Origin: Methylovulum miyakonense HT12
GTDB lineage: Bacteria > Pseudomonadota > Gammaproteobacteria > Methylococcales > Methylomonadaceae
Assembly (NCBI RefSeq): GCF_000384075.1
Contig: NZ_KB913025.1
Coordinates: 312,238-376,237 of the forward strand
DNA length: 64,000 bases
Direction of reading: 5' to 3'
This document shows, piece by piece, positions 51,108-60,485 of this stretch. The position numbers and the translations under genes were made by a program. Positions within the stretch are counted from its first letter, which is position 1; every line of letters begins with the position of its first letter. The notes under the pieces are model-generated. The model was not told the origin of the DNA and searched no databases. It saw only the letters and a list, made by a program, of their open reading frames with translations.

Positions 51108-52120
51108 ATATGCTCGCCCGCAATATCCGCCGCCATAAACCCGACGATTTCCTCTTGTTGCGTAAAATTGCCATAAGCCAGCGAAAGTTTGGCGTAGGCC
51201 GTTTCGATGGACAAATCCCACAACACATGCACGCCCTGCTCGATCAGCTGCCGTGTGCTTTGGTAAGCATCCGGCGAATGCAAGGCAGGGGCCAGGTAGA
51301 CGGCGATATTGCGCATCCGGCATTGGGCGATGAATTCCGGCAAGGCGTGGTGTTTGCCAGTGCTGGGCGAGACGCAAGCCGTACCGGAATGGTATAAGTC
51401 GTGCAGCACGGCATCGGCATGGTCTAAGTTGATGTTGCGGTAATCTAGGCCTGGGTATGGGCGCAACAACATGACCCGCTCAGAAAAACGGGCGGTCAAA
51501 CGGTAATGGGCCTGCTGCCTGGGTTTACGCGGATGCAGGATCCTGAACGCCCCATCATGCTGCATATAGCTCTTGTGCTGCACGCTAATAAAGTCGCCGC
51601 TGAGTTGCAAGGAAGACGCGAGATGGTGGCCTTGATGGATGTGCATGGCTTGGCCTGGGTTGCGGTAAGGCACAAACACGCCGGGTTGCGGCTGTTGCGC
51701 GATAAAATCCACTGCACACATAAAGTTGGCAAGGCCATTGGCACGGGGGTCGGCGAGCGGGTAATCGCTGGACACCAACAAAATAGGCGTTTCCAAGGCA
51801 TGGAAATAACAGCCCAAGGCGGCGGCGGTGAACGCCAAGGTGTCAGTGCCGTGGGTGATGACAATGCCATCGAACCGCCCTGGATTTGCGGCTTCAATGG
51901 CCGCTATCAAAGCCGTCCAATCGGTCGGGACCAAATTCTCGCTTAACAAATTGAGCGGCGCGATGGGTGTAAAATTCACATTCCCCGCATTAGGATCATG
52001 TTGTTGGAATTGCTGCAATAGGGTGTATGGCGCAATGCTGGAGGTGTTGATCGTCCCCGCCGTGACCGATGAACCTATCGTGCCGCCAGTAAATACCAGC
52101 AAAATTTTTTTATTTTTCAT
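51104..52120 (-). CDS. Asparaginase
   Basis: 338 residues, no signal peptide, so cytoplasmic. The catalytic threonine motif 1 is VFTGGTIGSSVTAGTIN and motif 2 is IVITHGTDTLAFTAAAL with the T-D pair. It belongs to the bacterial L-asparaginase/glutaminase family; the sequence between the motifs is divergent from E. coli AnsA, so substrate preference is open. Convergent with priA (4-bp overlap of the ends), divergent from folA. Confidence 0.88.
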   Translation of the reverse strand: MKNKKILLVFTGGTIGSSVTAGTINTSSIAPYTLLQQFQQHDPNAGNVNFTPIAPLNLLSENLVPTDWTALIAAIEAANPGRFDGIVITHGTDTLAFTAAALGCYFHALETPILLVSSDYPLADPRANGLANFMCAVDFIAQQPQPGVFVPYRNPGQAMHIHQGHHLASSLQLSGDFISVQHKSYMQHDGAFRILHPRKPRQQAHYRLTARFSERVMLLRPYPGLDYRNINLDHADAVLHDLYHSGTACVSPSTGKHHALPEFIAQCRMRNIAVYLAPALHSPDAYQSTRQLIEQGVHVLWDLSIETAYAKLSLAYGNFTQQEEIVGFMAADIAGEHI

Positions 52121-52178
52121 AGTGTATGATGTCGGGTTATCCGTTCATTAAGCATAACAAAGCCACCTTTTTAAGAAC

Positions 52179-52673
52179 ATGAAAATATCATTGATAGTCG
52201 CGATGTCCAGCAACCGCGTGATCGGCCTGGACAACAAAATGCCCTGGCATTTGTCGGCCGATTTAAGAAAATTCAAACACATCACGATGGGGTTCCCGCT
52301 CATTATGGGAAGGAAAACCTTTGAGGCCATCGGCAAACCCTTGCCTGGACGGACAAACATCATCATCAGCCGCAACCCCAATTATCACCAGGACGGTTGC
52401 TTGGTGTTTACGTCGCTGGACGCGGCGCTAAACCATGCTTGCCGGTTGTCAGCACAAGTGTTTGTCATCGGCGGGGCGACTTTATACGAAGCGGTGCTGC
52501 CGCTAGCCAACGAGCTGTACCTGACCGAAATCCAACAGGAATTTGCGGGTGACACGTTTTTTCCAGAAATTAATGCCTCCGAATGGCGGGAAGTGACCAG
52601 GGAAGAAATTGCCGACGATCCGCAGGTTAGTTTCAGTTATCGCTTTATGAAGCTGGTTCGGGTGCTGAAATAA
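52179..52673 (+). CDS. folA: Dihydrofolate reductase
   Basis: 164 residues. MKISLIVAMSSNRVIGLDNK, MPWHLSADLRKFKHITMGFP and GRKTFEAIGKPLPGR are the canonical N-terminal segments, with the catalytic aspartate in ADLRKFK. VFVIGGATLYEAVLPLANEL and ELYLTEI close the fold. Recycles dihydrofolate to tetrahydrofolate with NADPH. Confidence 0.96.
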   Translation: MKISLIVAMSSNRVIGLDNKMPWHLSADLRKFKHITMGFPLIMGRKTFEAIGKPLPGRTNIIISRNPNYHQDGCLVFTSLDAALNHACRLSAQVFVIGGATLYEAVLPLANELYLTEIQQEFAGDTFFPEINASEWREVTREEIADDPQVSFSYRFMKLVRVLK

Positions 52674-53005
52674 GCACGTTTTTCAGATGAGCACACACGC
52701 TGGGATACAAGAAAACTGAAAAGCCTGGAGCCGTCCACAAAAAACGAAAAACCTCATACAACGGTTTTTTTCCGATAATTTAGCCTGCTGTCGTGGCAGA
52801 ATTGGACAGATGCTCAAGCTTGGCAGACAGGCTTGCCATAACCCGGTTCAGAAGCAATTTTTTGTGCCTTCCGTACTTTTCGTGGACATTTCTTGTATTT
52901 TAAGATCAATCACTAAGCAAAAACTAACCCCAAAGAAGCCGAAAACAGTTAAAATACCAGGATTTGAAACACATCCTGTAATAAAGCAGCAGCTTGGTAG
53001 CACTC
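52674..53005. repeat. Intergenic region with GTCCAC...GTGGAC arms
   Basis: Holds GTCCACAAAAAACGAAAAAC (52733-52752) and, in reverse, GTCCACGAAAAGTAC (52873-52887), the same arms seen inside the MITE-like element at 12204 and at 55089-55150. The rest should contain the promoter of the DAHP synthase gene. Confidence 0.5.
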
Positions 53006-54094
53006 ATGCAAACAAAATATAACACTGATGATTTGAGAATTTGTGAAATTAAAGAAGTGATTGCACCGATTCTGGTCCACGAGGAATTGCCGATTACCGA
53101 CGCGGCCGCAGAAACTACCCTGGCCGCCCGCAAGGAAATCCATAATATCCTGACGGGGGCGGATGACCGGGTGCTGGTGGTGATAGGCCCTTGTTCCATC
53201 CATGATCCGGTTGCCGCCAAAGAATACGCGCAACGCCTGAAAGCCGTTAAAGATGAGCTGAAAGACTACCTGCTCATCGTCATGCGCGTTTATTTTGAAA
53301 AACCCCGAACCACTGTCGGCTGGAAAGGTTTGATCAACGACCCTGACTTGGATTCCAGCTTCAACATCAACAAAGGCTTGCGCATTGCCCGGCAGTTGTT
53401 GGTCGATGTCACCAGCATGGGCATGCCGGCGGCGACTGAATATTTGGACTTGATTAGCCCGCAATATATCTCCGACCTGATCGCCTGGGGCGCCATCGGC
53501 GCACGCACCACCGAAAGCCAAGGCCACCGTGAATTGGCCTCCGGCGTGTCCTGCCCTATCGGTTTTAAAAACTCCACCGACGGCACGATCAAAATCGCCA
53601 TTGATGCAATAGGTGCGGCGATGAGCCCGCATCACTTTTTGTCCTTGACCAAAACCGGCCATTCGGCGATTTTTTCCACCACCGGCAATGAAGACGTGCA
53701 TATCATTTTGCGCGGCGGCAATGACCGGCCGAATTACGATGCGGTCAGCGTCGAACAAGTCGCCGAAGGCTTGCGCAAGGCTAATCTCCGCCCGAATATC
53801 ATGATAGATTTCAGCCACGCCAATAGCCTAAAACAATGCCAACGGCAGCTGATTGTCGGTGAAGATGTCAGTGCGCAGATTGCGCATGGCGACCACCGCA
53901 TCATGGGCGTGATGGTTGAAAGCCATTTGAAGGCGGGTAGCCAAAAACAAATCGAAGGCCAAGAACTGGTCTATGGGCAAAGCATCACCGATGGCTGTTT
54001 GGGCTGGGAAGACACCGTACCGTTGTTGCATGAATTGGCGGAAGCGGTACGGAAACGCCGTGTCGCCAACCCTGACGGGAGTTTGAAAATATGA
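53006..54094 (+). CDS. 3-deoxy-7-phosphoheptulonate synthase (DAHP synthase, class I)
   Basis: 362 residues from the ATG at 53006 (an upstream TTG in frame is less likely). First step of aromatic amino acid synthesis. [20 protein letters not shown] with the metal cysteine, [40 protein letters not shown] and [13 protein letters not shown] are the AroF/G/H signature segments. Which E. coli paralog it matches in feedback control cannot be read. It overlaps thiSG by 4 bp. Confidence 0.96.
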   Translation: MQTKYNTDDLRICEIKEVIAPILVHEELPITDAAAETTLAARKEIHNILTGADDRVLVVIGPCSIHDPVAAKEYAQRLKAVKDELKDYLLIVMRVYFEKPRTTVGWKGLINDPDLDSSFNINKGLRIARQLLVDVTSMGMPAATEYLDLISPQYISDLIAWGAIGARTTESQGHRELASGVSCPIGFKNSTDGTIKIAIDAIGAAMSPHHFLSLTKTGHSAIFSTTGNEDVHIILRGGNDRPNYDAVSVEQVAEGLRKANLRPNIMIDFSHANSLKQCQRQLIVGEDVSAQIAHGDHRIMGVMVESHLKAGSQKQIEGQELVYGQSITDGCLGWEDTVPLLHELAEAVRKRRVANPDGSLKI

Positions 54095-55068
54095 AAGTTT
54101 TTGTGAACGGCGATAGCCGTGACTGTGCTGACAATGCCAGTGTCGCCGATTTGGTTGCCGATTTGGGCTTGACGGGCAAAAAAATTGCCGTGGAATTGAA
54201 CAAGGAAATCTTACCGTTCAACCAATACGCCAGCCAAACCTTGCAGGCCGATGACCGTTTGGAAATCGTCCACGCCATAGGTGGAGGCCAGGACGATTCG
54301 TTTATTTTGGCGGGCAAAGCCTACCAATCGCGCCTGTTGGTCGGCACCGGCAAGTACAAAGATTTGGAAGAAACCCGTCTGGCGATTGAAGCGAGCGGGG
54401 CGCAAATCGTCACCGTGGCCATACGCCGCACGAATATCGGGCAAAATCCCGGCGAGCCGAATTTGCTGGATGTCATTTCACCGGATAAATACACCATCCT
54501 GCCGAACACGGCGGGTTGCTTCACCGCCGATGATGCGGTTCGGACCTGCCGTTTGGCGCGGGAATTGTTGGGCGGACATAAATTGGTCAAGCTGGAAGTG
54601 TTGGCAGACCAGAAAACCTTGTTCCCGGATGTTGCCGAAACCTATATCGCGGCGGAATTATTGGTGAAAGACGGTTTTGATGTCATGGTCTACACCAACG
54701 ATGACCCGGTAGCCGCCTTACGTTTGGAGGCGATAGGCTGTGTCGCAGTCATGCCGTTGGCTGCGCCGATAGGTTCTGGTTTGGGTGTGCGCAACCCGTA
54801 TAACATATTGACTATCGTCGAAAACGCCACCGTGCCAATCTTAGTTGACGCCGGGGTCGGCACTGCTTCTGACGCCGCCATTGCGATGGAACTGGGGTGT
54901 GATGGCGTGTTGATGAACACCGCGATTGCCGATGCAAAAAACCCTATCCTGATGGCTTCAGCGATGCGCAAAGGCATAGAAGCCGGCCGTGAGGCCTTTT
55001 TGGCAGGGCGTATGCCCAGACGCCGGTTCGCCTCAGCGTCTTCTCCGATTGATGGCTTGATTATTTAG
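54091..55068 (+). CDS. thiG: ThiS-ThiG fusion: sulfur carrier and thiazole synthase
   Basis: 325 residues. Residues 1-66 are a ThiS-like ubiquitin fold ([20 protein letters not shown] to [11 protein letters not shown]), which runs straight into ThiG (residues about 70-325): [20 protein letters not shown], the Schiff-base lysine in [12 protein letters not shown], and [14 protein letters not shown]. ThiG forms the thiazole of thiamine from DXP, glycine imine and sulfur on ThiS. In free ThiS the terminal Gly-Gly is adenylated by ThiF; here it is internal (IGGGQDD), so either cleavage or another sulfur route is needed. Fusions of this kind are known in some proteobacteria. Coupled to the DAHP synthase gene by ATGA. 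Confidence 0.93.
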   Translation: MKVFVNGDSRDCADNASVADLVADLGLTGKKIAVELNKEILPFNQYASQTLQADDRLEIVHAIGGGQDDSFILAGKAYQSRLLVGTGKYKDLEETRLAIEASGAQIVTVAIRRTNIGQNPGEPNLLDVISPDKYTILPNTAGCFTADDAVRTCRLARELLGGHKLVKLEVLADQKTLFPDVAETYIAAELLVKDGFDVMVYTNDDPVAALRLEAIGCVAVMPLAAPIGSGLGVRNPYNILTIVENATVPILVDAGVGTASDAAIAMELGCDGVLMNTAIADAKNPILMASAMRKGIEAGREAFLAGRMPRRRFASASSPIDGLII

Positions 55069-55088
55069 CCGTCGCTTAAAAGCTTTAT

Positions 55089-55150
55089 ACACGAAAGCCA
55101 CGAAAAACAGCAAAGTACGCTATGAATATTTTCGTGTTTTTCGTGGACAT
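55089..55150. repeat. CCACGAAAAACA-type inverted repeat
   Basis: ACACGAAAGCCACGAAAAAC (55089-55108) pairs in part with TTTTCGTGTTTTTCGTGGAC (55129-55148). The same arms occur at 12228-12312 and 52733-52887. It lies between thiSG and trmB. Confidence 0.6.
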
Positions 55151-55187
55151 CAAACCCTCCGTGGTTTAGCCGTACCTTCTTCAATTT

Positions 55188-55874
55188 ATGCTTAATCCTG
55201 AAATTCCTTTTAAAAAAATCCAAAGTTTTATCCGTCGGCAAGGCCGTTTGACTCCGGGCCAACAATTGGCTTTGGATACCCATTGGGACAAATACTGCCT
55301 AAACCCTGAACTTGATTATAACTTTAGCGAAGTGTTCGGGCGTACTGCGCCGCTGATCATGGAAATCGGTTTCGGCAATGGCGAAAGCTTGGCAAAAATG
55401 GCGGCGGCGAATCCCGGACAGGATTACCTCGGCATTGAAGTGCACCGTCCAGGCGTCGGCCATTTGCTGATGTTACTGGAACAAGGCGGCATCAGCAATG
55501 TCAGGATTTATTGCCATGACGCCATTGAAATTCTCGAGAAAAAAATCCCGGACCACGCCCTTGCCGGCCTGCATTTATTTTTTCCTGACCCTTGGCCGAA
55601 GAAAAAGCACCATAAGCGCCGGATCGTCAATACAGGGTTTGCGAGGCTATTGACTAGGAAACTCGTGGCTGGAGGATATTTTCACGCCGCCACTGACTGG
55701 CAACATTACGCCGAATGGATGTTGGATATCCTCGGCGCAGAAGCGGGGATGGACAATTGCAGCAGAACCGGGGGTTATTGCGGGCGGCCTGACTACAGGC
55801 CTTTAACTAAGTTTGAACAGCGCGGATTGCGCTTAGGGCATGGGGTATGGGACCTGATTTTTAAGGCATCATAA
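55188..55874 (+). CDS. trmB: tRNA (guanine-N7-)-methyltransferase TrmB
   Basis: 228 residues. Methylates G46 of the tRNA variable loop. IMEIGFGNGESLAKMA is the SAM motif, YLGIEVHRPGVGHLL and LHLFFPDPWPKKKHHKRRIV (the tRNA-binding/catalytic segment) follow, and TKFEQRGLRLGHGVWDL closes it. An N-terminal extension (PFKKIQSFIRRQGRLTPGQQ) is typical of the family. Confidence 0.97.
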   Translation: MLNPEIPFKKIQSFIRRQGRLTPGQQLALDTHWDKYCLNPELDYNFSEVFGRTAPLIMEIGFGNGESLAKMAAANPGQDYLGIEVHRPGVGHLLMLLEQGGISNVRIYCHDAIEILEKKIPDHALAGLHLFFPDPWPKKKHHKRRIVNTGFARLLTRKLVAGGYFHAATDWQHYAEWMLDILGAEAGMDNCSRTGGYCGRPDYRPLTKFEQRGLRLGHGVWDLIFKAS

Positions 55875-55920
55875 GCGCGGTTTAAAGCGGCTCCCGCCTT
55901 ATGATGGCTTTAAACCGTAA

Positions 55921-57861
55921 CTAGCCGCTTTCTGCGAGCTGGCCTTCCAACTGCATGGATTTTATCATGATTGCCAGCTCTTCACGTTGCCGTTTTAACG
56001 GCACCAGCTCCGCTTCAAGATGGGCTATATTTTCAGCGACAGTGCCTTTAGATTCGTTGATTTTCCTTAGCATCTGCAACCGGCCTTCAATTTGCTTTTT
56101 GTGGTCTTTAATCTGCCGTGCTAAGGGCGATAACGCGCCATTACTCCAAGAAATGGCATCATCATGGGCGCGGCCGAGGATAGCCTTGGCTTTAGCCACT
56201 AACGTGCTGTACAGCTTATCAACTACAATGCCTTGCTCGGTCATAGTCACTTTAGCACTGGTACGGAAAGCTTCCCCTTCTTCAAAAACTTCTTCGAGTT
56301 CTATTTGATATTTTTTTATATCAAATAATATCGGTTCGATTTCTTTGAAACCATATTCATCTTTAAATTTCTTGTGTATGGCCTTCACCAAACGGCGTGT
56401 TTCATTGGTAATATCCACCGAATCTTGAAGCAAATCACGCAAATCATCAAACAACTTACGTATATTTTGCTTCATGCCAATCGTCGTCAGGCTTTTGCTT
56501 ATATCATGCTTGGCGGCATAAATGACCTCATTAATCCTTTCTTCCGCAAGGGAATTAATTAACATTTTTGCCTGGACAATAAACACCCTTCGGCTAGATT
56601 GGAAGTTTTCGACGTTCGCCATATACAAGCTTTGCCGGTCACGGGTTTCGGCCATCAGCTTGCCGGTCATATCCTGATTATGAAAATCGACTTTTCTGAA
56701 TTCTTCCAATTGCTCGCTTGCATGGGCCAATGCGGTATTTGCCGTATTAACCGATTCATTTATGAGGCTGCCAATATCACGCATCACGATAGAAGCCATG
56801 ATATTGCGCTTGTCCCTTAAAATATCATTAGAAAGATAATTTTCTAATGCGGAGATACGGCTCTTTGCAAGCAGTTCCTTATCGCTTTTAATTTTAGCAA
56901 GCAAGGCTTGTTTCGCGGAAACGGGAAATATGGATTCCTCGTCTATTTTTAAAATGGTGGCCGAAGCTTTAATCTGCGACTTAATTGACCGGTCGTAATC
57001 ATTACTTCCGCCCAAATCGTCCCACATTGCGTCAATCTTATTCATGACCACAGCCAACCCTTGCTTTTTTGCACTCCGGGCACGGTTGATGTGGTTCATC
57101 CATATTTCCAAATCGCTTTTGGTCACCCCGGTGTCAGCCGCCAACAAAAAGATGATGGCTTGGGCGCTCGGCAACATGTTGAGCGTCAGTTCCGGCTCAG
57201 TTCCCAAAGCATTTAAGCCAGGTGTGTCGATGATCGACAACCCTTCCTTCAATAAGGGATGGGGAAAACTGATCAGCGCATGCCGCCAGCAGGGTATTTC
57301 CACAGTATCCGGATTCATGACGCCTTGGGTTGCCGCTTCACGCTCATTCCACAAGCCCAACCTATCCGCCAATTCACGGTCAACTTTTTTGGTGGCGATC
57401 AGCTCTTTGAATGCATTCTGCATTTGTGTCGGGGAGTCGCAATTAAGCTCCAATTGCGTCCATCTCTCAGGTATGTTCTTAAATTCTGCCAAGGACATGT
57501 CTTCAAGGCGGCTCTCGATATTCAGCAAGCGGATGTAACTGCCTCCCTCCGCATCATAAAAAATTTCGGTGGGCGACATGGTGGTACGGCCTGGCGAAGA
57601 CGGCAATAACCTAACGCCGGACTCGGCAAAAAACATGGCGTTAATCAGCTCAGTTTTACCGCGTGAAAACTCGGCAACAAACGCCAAGGTAATACGGTCA
57701 TTTTTTAAACTTGACAGGATATTTAAAAGAGTATTGGTACGATGGGCATCGTCCATCCCATAGCGGGTTAGCCACTGCTGGTACATTTCTATCGCTTGCA
57801 CCAAGTTTGCACGCCATATCGAATATTCGTGCATTTTTTCTTTAAATTCCAAGTTCCTCAT
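55921..57861 (-). CDS. Dynamin-like large GTPase
   Basis: 646 residues. The G1 P-loop is VAEFSRGKTELINAMFF, a SRGKTE variant typical of bacterial dynamins; G3 is IDTPGLNALGTE and G4 AVVMNKIDAMWDD. A middle helical part and a C-terminal coiled coil (about 570-640) follow. Bacterial dynamin-like proteins remodel membranes, some in phage defence or envelope stress. It is a single gene without the usual partner dynamin beside it. AT content is above that of its neighbours. Substrate membrane unknown. Confidence 0.88.
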   Translation of the reverse strand: MRNLEFKEKMHEYSIWRANLVQAIEMYQQWLTRYGMDDAHRTNTLLNILSSLKNDRITLAFVAEFSRGKTELINAMFFAESGVRLLPSSPGRTTMSPTEIFYDAEGGSYIRLLNIESRLEDMSLAEFKNIPERWTQLELNCDSPTQMQNAFKELIATKKVDRELADRLGLWNEREAATQGVMNPDTVEIPCWRHALISFPHPLLKEGLSIIDTPGLNALGTEPELTLNMLPSAQAIIFLLAADTGVTKSDLEIWMNHINRARSAKKQGLAVVMNKIDAMWDDLGGSNDYDRSIKSQIKASATILKIDEESIFPVSAKQALLAKIKSDKELLAKSRISALENYLSNDILRDKRNIMASIVMRDIGSLINESVNTANTALAHASEQLEEFRKVDFHNQDMTGKLMAETRDRQSLYMANVENFQSSRRVFIVQAKMLINSLAEERINEVIYAAKHDISKSLTTIGMKQNIRKLFDDLRDLLQDSVDITNETRRLVKAIHKKFKDEYGFKEIEPILFDIKKYQIELEEVFEEGEAFRTSAKVTMTEQGIVVDKLYSTLVAKAKAILGRAHDDAISWSNGALSPLARQIKDHKKQIEGRLQMLRKINESKGTVAENIAHLEAELVPLKRQREELAIMIKSMQLEGQLAESG

Positions 57862-57965
57862 GGCAAGCCTTTTGTAAAAAACACGAGATTAATAAATGGA
57901 TTCAGATTTCAAGTTTATCGCACAATTGTAGTACATATATCAACAACGGTCAGGATCATAAACTT

Positions 57966-58631
57966 TTATTTTTGAATCTGCGGATTACTGCCTATATCAA
58001 GCCCATAGAGACTTTGATAAGCCTTAATCGCATTGACTTGTTCACTTGCATCAGGTGTTAAATAATCAACAATATCCGCTAATGTTATAATAGCAAAAAC
58101 CGGTAAACCAAATACATCACTTACTTCCTGAATAGCAGAAATCTGGTTTTGCCCTTTTTCCTGCCTATCTAAAGCGATTAGCACCCCGGCGGGGGTTGCA
58201 TTGGCGTTTTTTATGATGTCAACGGATTCCCTGACCGATGTCCCGGCGGTAATCACGTCATCAACAATCACAACACGGCCTTGTAAGGGCGCCCCCACCA
58301 TGACGCCACCTTCCCCATGATCCTTGCCCTCTTTACGGTTAAAAGCAAAAGGGACGTCCCCAGAAGTCAATTGCGAAAAGGCCATCGCCGTAGCGCAAGC
58401 CAGTGGGATGCCTTTATAAGCTGGGCCATAGAGGATATCAAACTGGATGCCGGATTGCCGTAATGCTTGCGCGTAAAATTCCCCGAGCCTTGCTAGTTTG
58501 GCGCCCGTATTAAACAGGCCTGTATTGAAAAAATAAGGGCTTGTGCGCCCGGACTTTAGGAGAAACTCACCGAATTTTAATACCCCACACTCTAGCGCAT
58601 AGGAAATAAATTCTCTTTGATAATCAAACAT
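57966..58631 (-). CDS. pyrE: Orotate phosphoribosyltransferase PyrE
   Basis: 221 residues. Makes orotidine monophosphate from orotate and PRPP. The PRPP motif is [20 protein letters not shown], and [20 protein letters not shown] and [18 protein letters not shown] are family-typical. A perfect 20-bp palindrome lies about 55 bp upstream of the start. Confidence 0.97.
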   Translation of the reverse strand: MFDYQREFISYALECGVLKFGEFLLKSGRTSPYFFNTGLFNTGAKLARLGEFYAQALRQSGIQFDILYGPAYKGIPLACATAMAFSQLTSGDVPFAFNRKEGKDHGEGGVMVGAPLQGRVVIVDDVITAGTSVRESVDIIKNANATPAGVLIALDRQEKGQNQISAIQEVSDVFGLPVFAIITLADIVDYLTPDASEQVNAIKAYQSLYGLDIGSNPQIQK

Positions 58632-59138
58632 ATAGTATCACAAAATAATGCGACGGCTTCACGCCCTCACCACATTAACAATTGATGGCTATTTTAAAAT
58701 AGCCAGTTATTTGTGTAGCAATAAATTTGATTTGCCAACAATCAAATTTATGTCTCGAGCAAGTTATGTACCAAAAATTAGACTTATGGCACGCCCCTTA
58801 TGCAAAAAGCCAACCGCAATCCTATAACAAACCCCATTTATGCAACAATATTATTTCCATAAACCGGTGCCAAAAAATTTCCCGCCATCATAACAACAAC
58901 ATCCGCATGCTACCCCACCCTAAACTTTAAACACCACGCAAAAGGACCCATATCGGCCAAACCTAAATCTGCAGGCCTCTTTACACGCTTTCTTCACAAG
59001 GCAAAATAGCGCTAGACCCGATAGACTTAGGTTTAAGTGACTTATTTTACTAGGTAGTGACCATTTTTGTCAGTTTCACACACTTTTATCCTGACGGCCA
59101 CTGGGTAGCGGAAGGGTGTTTCCTATCATGCCATATCG
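58632..59138. other. Intergenic region between hemW and pyrE
   Basis: About 500 bp, AT-rich. Apart from the pyrE palindrome nothing could be assigned. It should carry the pyrE promoter and the end of the hemW transcript. No RNA gene recognised. Confidence 0.4.
58686..58705. promoter_or_regulatory. Perfect 20-bp palindrome upstream of pyrE
   Basis: TGGCTATTTTAAAATAGCCA is fully self-complementary. Its place, 55 bp before the pyrE start, suits an operator or a leader hairpin. Nothing in the window identifies the regulator. Confidence 0.5.
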
Positions 59139-60278
59139 CTATGCAACAAAATTCTGCAAAACGGTGTTGAGGAAATCCCAGCCTTTTGGCGAACAAAAAT
59201 ATCGTCCATGCCCATAATCTATCAACCCTTGCGCCATGCAACCAGACAATGCCGGCTCCAAAGTGCGAGGGTCGAGCCCGGTCATTGCCTGATAATGGGC
59301 GACGGAGAAACCTTTCCGCAAACGCAGGTGGTTCATGACGAACTCCAATGGCAGATCACCAAGGGTAACGGCGTCAGCACCACCATTGGCATGGCTATCT
59401 TGTAAATATTGCTCCGGGCTTTTAGGCTTATGCGTACGCATGATCTGCCCCGGCAATGCCCCGGTGATCTTCCCGTGGGCTCCTGCCCCGATACCTAAGT
59501 AATCGCCAAATTGCCAATAATTAAGGTTATGGCGGCATTCATGGCCGGTTTGGCTGTAAGCGGAAATTTCATATTGCTGATAACCGCAGCCCGCCAATAA
59601 TTTTTGCCCTGCTTTTTGTATCAAAAAAACAGCCTCATCATCCGGCAACACTGGCGGGAATTTATGGAAATAAGTATTAGGCTCCAATGTCAACTGGTAA
59701 AAAGAAATATGCCCGGGCTCCAAATCTATGGCCACTTGCAAATCTTCCTGGCTACAAGAAGCACTGGCGCCCGGCAAACCAAACATCAAATCCAAATTGA
59801 TATTGTCAAACCCTGCCCGATGGGCGATTTCTACAGCCCGGATAGCTTCTTTGGACGAATGCACACGCCCCAATTTTGCCAATAACCCATCTTGGAAACT
59901 TTGTACGCCTATTGATAAACGGTTAATGCCCAGACTTCTAAATTCGGCAAATTTATGGCTTTCAAACGTGCCCGGATTGGCTTCCAGCGTAATTTCCACA
60001 GCATCCGCCAAAGGCACTTGGCATGCAATACCGTCCAAAAGACGGCCAAATGACTCCGGCGAAAAAAGGCTGGGCGTACCTCCGCCGATAAAAATGCTGT
60101 TGACCGGGCGGCTGATGGCATACGTGGCCAAATCCTGAGCCAAATCCTGTAGCAACGCCTCGATATACGCCCGTTCAGGCGTATCCCCCTTAACCGCATG
60201 GGAATTAAAATCGCAATAGGGGCATTTTTTTATGCACCAAGGGATGTGGATATAAAGGCTAAGTGGCGGCAAATTCAA
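59139..60278 (-). CDS. hemW: HemW-like radical SAM protein (heme chaperone)
   Basis: 379 residues. The cluster motif is IHIPWCIKKCPYCDFNSHAV (C-x3-C-x2-C). FIGGGTPSLF, EANPGTFES and RLSIGVQSFQDGLLAKLGRV are shared by the HemN/HemW family. The protein lacks the N-terminal extension of HemN; HemW moves heme to target proteins rather than acting as coproporphyrinogen oxidase. Usually near rdgB, which is not here. Confidence 0.94.
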   Translation of the reverse strand: MNLPPLSLYIHIPWCIKKCPYCDFNSHAVKGDTPERAYIEALLQDLAQDLATYAISRPVNSIFIGGGTPSLFSPESFGRLLDGIACQVPLADAVEITLEANPGTFESHKFAEFRSLGINRLSIGVQSFQDGLLAKLGRVHSSKEAIRAVEIAHRAGFDNINLDLMFGLPGASASCSQEDLQVAIDLEPGHISFYQLTLEPNTYFHKFPPVLPDDEAVFLIQKAGQKLLAGCGYQQYEISAYSQTGHECRHNLNYWQFGDYLGIGAGAHGKITGALPGQIMRTHKPKSPEQYLQDSHANGGADAVTLGDLPLEFVMNHLRLRKGFSVAHYQAMTGLDPRTLEPALSGCMAQGLIDYGHGRYFCSPKGWDFLNTVLQNFVA

Positions 60279-60485
60279 GTGGGCATCTATACAAAAAGCT
60301 AAAAGCCAGCAAGTGTAGCATCAATACGCCGGTAACCCATAGTTTATGCGGCTTTGGTAACAAGCCATAAAGTCTATACATTACGAAGGCATTTTTGGGT
60401 GTTAGAATACTGGAATTATTTTTCTATTAGCTTCTGTCGATAAAAGCTAATACAGGATCGGTTAACAAACTTTTAAGAGGACGGT

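Noticed and set aside
52791-52860. tRNA-like fold near a CGTGGCAGAATTGGACAG segment
   Set aside because: It begins like a tRNA D-arm, but the anticodon and T arms cannot be formed.
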